In this document: in pieces, positions 5,642-7,674 of the stretch
Layout: each line of letters begins with the position of its first letter
How positions within the stretch are numbered: the first letter of the stretch is position 1
Translations under genes and position numbers: made by a program
Notes under the pieces: generated by a model
The model's database searches: none
What the model saw: only the letters and a program-made list of their open reading frames with translations
Told to the model about the DNA's origin: nothing
Source: Erythrobacter sp. UBA2510
GTDB lineage: Bacteria > Pseudomonadota > Alphaproteobacteria > Sphingomonadales > Sphingomonadaceae
Direction: 5' to 3'
DNA length: 7,674 nucleotides
Assembly (NCBI GenBank): GCA_002341345.1
Contig: DDNW01000187.1
Coordinates: 3,038-10,711 of the forward strand

Positions 5642-5671
5642 ATCGCCGGGTTTCACACAGGAAACGGCGAT
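5642..5671 (-). promoter_or_regulatory. Bulged 11-bp hairpin in the symporter gene leader
   Basis: On the minus strand ATCGCCG-TTTC pairs with GAAA-CGGCGAT around a 6-nt loop (CTGTGT), interrupted only by a 2-nt CC bulge. It ends 17 nt before the symporter ATG and abuts the ribosome site AAGGGG. No T-run follows, so it is not a standard terminator for dapE. It may set translation or mRNA stability between dapE and the symporter. The rest of the 125-nt gap shows no clear promoter. Confidence 0.5.
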
Positions 5672-5749
5672 CCCTGACCAGAAATACCGGCTACTTGCCC
5701 TGTCGACTGATGGATTCCCTAATCACGCTCGCAATGAAGCGCGCGCAGG

Positions 5750-6889
5750 TCAAGCGGATAGCGCTGCGAGCGCGATCCGGCGGTAAATGGCCGAGAGCGT
5801 GACCAGATCGTCAACCGCCACCGCCTCGTCAGCCTTGTGCATCGTCGCATTGACGAGACCGAACTCGATCACCGGTGCCAAGGCTTTCAGGAACCGCGCA
5901 TCCGACGTGCCGCCACTGGTCGAAGCTTCGGGCGCGATGCCGGTCTCCGCCTCCACCGCCTCGGCGACGATGCGCGAAAACGCGCCCGGCTCTGTCAGGA
6001 AAGGTTCGCCCGAGATACGCGCATCGACCGTGACTGAGTGGCGCGCGGCAATTTCCTCGACCATCTGCACGAGGCTCGCGCCGGAATGCAGGTCGTTGAA
6101 GCGGATCGAGATACGCGCTTCACCGGAGGCCGGGATCACATTGGTCGCCGGGTTGGGCGCGCTGATCTGGGTGATCTCGAGATTGCTCGGCTGGAACCAC
6201 GCGGTCCCTTCGTCCAGCACCAGTGCATCCAGCTCGGCCAGCATCGCCACCAGCCGCGGCAGTGGATTATCGGCGAGGTGCGGATAGGCGACATGGCCCT
6301 GAACACCCTCGGCCCGCAGCACCATATTGACCGAGCCGCGCCGCCCGATCTTCATCATGTCGCCGAGGCGGTTCACGCTGGTCGGCTCGCCTACCAGGAT
6401 AAGATCGGGAATTTCGCCCCGTTCATGCATCAACTCGATCAGTGCAGTCGTACCGTGCAGCGCCGGGCCTTCCTCGTCACCGGTGATGATGAAACCGAGC
6501 GTCCCCGCCTCGGCCGGGATTTCCGCAGCCGCGGCGACCATGGCCGCGATGGAGCCCTTCATGTCGACGGCGCCGCGCCCGTGGAGCAAATCGCCCCGGA
6601 TTTCCGGTTCGAAAGCGTCGCTGGCCCAACCTCCGCCGGGCGGCACCACGTCGACATGGCCGGCATAGGCGAAATAGGGTGTTCCCTCCGGCCCCTTGCG
6701 GATGGCGAGAAGGTTCTCGACCGGTGCCTCGTCGCTGCCTTCCGGCCCATCGCCCGCCACGAAGCGCGTGACTGCAAAACCAAGGGGGGCGAGCATCCCC
6801 TCCAGAGCGTCAAACACGGTGCCGCGCGCCGGCGTAACGCTCTCGCAGGCGATCAGCCGCGCGGCGAGGTCGACGACGTTTGCGCTCAC
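5750..6889 (-). CDS. dapE: Succinyl-diaminopimelate desuccinylase
   Basis: DapE hydrolyses N-succinyl-LL-2,6-diaminopimelate to succinate and LL-diaminopimelate using two zinc ions, in the lysine and cell-wall precursor pathway. The 379 residues (E. coli about 375) show HVDVVPPGG (78-86, metal H78, D80), GRGAVDMKGS (104-113, bridging D109), GDEEGP (137-142, general base E139 and metal E140), VGEPTSV (166-172, metal E168), the dimerisation-domain GHVAYPHLADNP (198-209), STSGGTSDARF (323-333) and metal H351 in ATMHKADE. I chose GTG at 6889: its GTGA overlaps the TGA of the upstream GST gene by 4 nt, giving translational coupling, and MSANVVDLAARLI matches the family N terminus. The 21 codons open further upstream lie inside the GST gene and look random. 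The frame is intact and all metal ligands are present. Confidence 0.96.
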   Translation of the reverse strand: MSANVVDLAARLIACESVTPARGTVFDALEGMLAPLGFAVTRFVAGDGPEGSDEAPVENLLAIRKGPEGTPYFAYAGHVDVVPPGGGWASDAFEPEIRGDLLHGRGAVDMKGSIAAMVAAAAEIPAEAGTLGFIITGDEEGPALHGTTALIELMHERGEIPDLILVGEPTSVNRLGDMMKIGRRGSVNMVLRAEGVQGHVAYPHLADNPLPRLVAMLAELDALVLDEGTAWFQPSNLEITQISAPNPATNVIPASGEARISIRFNDLHSGASLVQMVEEIAARHSVTVDARISGEPFLTEPGAFSRIVAEAVEAETGIAPEASTSGGTSDARFLKALAPVIEFGLVNATMHKADEAVAVDDLVTLSAIYRRIALAALSA

Positions 6890-7551
6890 GCCTCTTCCGC
6901 CAGTTCGAATTGCGAGATCGTCCATTCCTCGGCATCCGCTGCAGCAACCCATTGCTGCATCCAGTCATGCTCCCAGATCGCCTGCATATAGGCCTGCGCG
7001 AAACCGGGGACCGGCACCTGATAGCTGATGAAGCGCGAGACCACCGGGGCGTAGAAGATGTCAGCAGCACTGAAAGTGCCGAACAGGAACGGTCCGCCCT
7101 TGCCGAAGCGTGCCCGCGCCTCTGCCCACAGGCCAAGGATGCGCACGATATCGGCCTGCGTTTCCTCGGACAGCTGGATGGCATAACGGCTGCGCACGTT
7201 CATCGGGCATTGGCGGCGTAGCGCCGGGTAGGCGCAATGCATTTCCGCCACCATCGCGCGCGCCATGCCGCGTGCCGCGTCGTCCTTGGGCCAGAAGCGG
7301 TCGCGCCCGACCTTGTCGGCCAGATATTCGAGGATGGCGAGGCTGTCCCACACGACCACATCGCCGTCCCACAGCACGGGTACCTTACCGTTGGAGGGCG
7401 CGAAATCGCCGTCCTCGCGCTTGGTCGCCTCCCAGTCCTCGCCATAGAGCGGAACTGTCAGTTCCTCGAACTGCAGGCCCGATTGCCTGGCCGCCAGCCA
7501 GCCCCTCAAAGACCAGCTCGAATAGTTCTTGTTGCCGATGATCAGCTTCAT
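6886..7551 (-). CDS. Glutathione S-transferase family protein
   Basis: Likely cytosolic glutathione-dependent enzyme for detoxification or redox reactions; substrate unknown. The 221 residues have an N-terminal thioredoxin-like domain (about 1-80) starting MKLIIGNKNYSSWSLRGWLA, with a serine candidate near the active site (S11/S12), the cis-proline motif GKVPVL (55-60, P58) and the glutathione-binding loop WDSLAILEYL (68-77). The all-helical C-terminal domain carries the N-capping box S161-x-x-D164 in FSAADIFYAP. I chose ATG at 7551 because AAGGTGG lies just upstream and the GST fold begins at residue 2; a longer open frame to 7599 adds 16 unlikely residues. Its stop overlaps the dapE start, so it is the first visible gene of a gst-dapE unit. 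The pairing with dapE is probably organisational rather than functional. Confidence 0.92.
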   Translation of the reverse strand: MKLIIGNKNYSSWSLRGWLAARQSGLQFEELTVPLYGEDWEATKREDGDFAPSNGKVPVLWDGDVVVWDSLAILEYLADKVGRDRFWPKDDAARGMARAMVAEMHCAYPALRRQCPMNVRSRYAIQLSEETQADIVRILGLWAEARARFGKGGPFLFGTFSAADIFYAPVVSRFISYQVPVPGFAQAYMQAIWEHDWMQQWVAAADAEEWTISQFELAEEA

Positions 7552-7558
7552 GTATGCA

Positions 7559-7573
7559 CCCACCTTGCGTGGG
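7559..7573 (-). promoter_or_regulatory. Small hairpin enclosing the GST ribosome binding site
   Basis: On the minus strand CCCAC-GCAAG-GTGGG forms a 5-bp stem with a 5-nt loop, and the AAGGTGG ribosome site spans the loop and 3' arm, 7 nt before ATG. It could mask the site, but a 5-bp stem in GC-rich DNA is easily fortuitous. Confidence 0.25.
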
Positions 7574-7641
7574 GCGGCGGTAGAGACCCCGCCGGGCACT
7601 GTCGAGGCTGAACAGGCAAGGCCGCCCGGCCCCGGTTCGTC

Positions 7642-7661
7642 ATTCCCGCGCAGGCGGGAAT
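7642..7661. repeat. Dispersed hairpin repeat ATTCCCGC-GCAG-GCGGGAAT
   Basis: Perfect 8-bp inverted arms with a 4-nt loop, preceded by CGTC. This matches a dispersed intergenic repeat familiar from many alpha- and betaproteobacteria. It lies about 90 nt upstream of the GST start, where the promoter of the gst-dapE unit would be expected; I see no clear -35/-10 pair in 7552-7674. The repeat could also serve as a terminator or boundary for the unseen gene to the right. Confidence 0.6.
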
Positions 7662-7674
7662 CTATGGCGTGCGT

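Noticed and set aside
5651..5665. TTTCACACAGGAAAC on the plus strand, identical to part of the E. coli lacZ leader
   Set aside because: The match stops after 15 nt and the sequence then diverges, no plus-strand start codon or gene follows, and the segment is explained as part of the hairpin before the symporter gene. Neither vector contamination nor a lac-type site is supported.
4980..5786. Plus-strand 268-codon open frame opposite the symporter
   Set aside because: Highly charged, low-complexity composition typical of an antisense shadow of a membrane protein gene.
1011..6889. Functional protein/metabolite desuccinylation system linking the sirtuin, DapB and DapE
   Set aside because: DapE acts on a free amino acid and the sirtuin on proteins; the genes are in different transcription units and all have ordinary independent roles.
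6038..6991. Plus-strand 317-codon open frame opposite dapE
   Set aside because: Overlaps intact dapE with all metal ligands; His/Arg-rich shadow with no family resemblance.

Overview
The window looks like a chromosomal segment of a high-GC alphaproteobacterium, most likely a sphingomonad or erythrobacter-type member of the Sphingomonadales. Supporting signs are the protein flavour, the GC-rich third codon positions, and two kinds of dispersed repeat common in those genomes: a paired inverted repeat whose arms resemble CTTCGACA...CGAACGG (1732-1820), and a hairpin of the ATTCCCGC...GCGGGAAT type (7642-7661). This placement is inference from recalled patterns, not from a database search.

Layout. 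Bases 2-673 (+) are the 3' part of a ThiF/MoeB-type E1-like adenylyltransferase gene cut by the window edge. A 55-residue unrecognised small ORF (699-866, -) converges on it, with a candidate promoter behind it. Next comes a SIRT5/CobB-type sirtuin (1011-1718, -). A 114-bp divergent intergenic region, mostly occupied by the paired inverted repeat, separates the sirtuin from dapB (1833-2561, +). dapB is followed after 10 nt by nth, endonuclease III (2572-3222, +), so the two are probably one transcript.

Bases 3223-4388 form a compositionally distinct islet with one gene, a phosphoribosyltransferase-HAD fusion (3348-4325, +). Sampled 60-base lines are about 50-53% GC, against 65-77% in sampled dapB lines. 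The gene is bracketed by imperfect direct repeats (11 bp perfect, 17/23 overall).

The right side is a minus-strand series read from right to left: a GST-family gene (6886-7551), dapE (5750-6889, 4-nt GTGA overlap with the GST gene), then a DAACS-type dicarboxylate/acidic amino acid symporter (4389-5624) with a bulged hairpin just before its ribosome binding site.

How the genes work together. DapB and DapE are two steps of the succinylase route to meso-diaminopimelate and lysine, in two separate transcription units of opposite strand. Nth, the sirtuin, the GST and the ThiF-like enzyme are ordinary housekeeping or stress functions. I see no phage genes, transposase, CRISPR array, rRNA or tRNA. 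The best candidates for something under-described are the PRTase-HAD islet, the 55-aa ORF and the hairpin before the symporter gene. The rest is mostly core genome, and I do not see convincing evidence for a complete novel multi-gene system.
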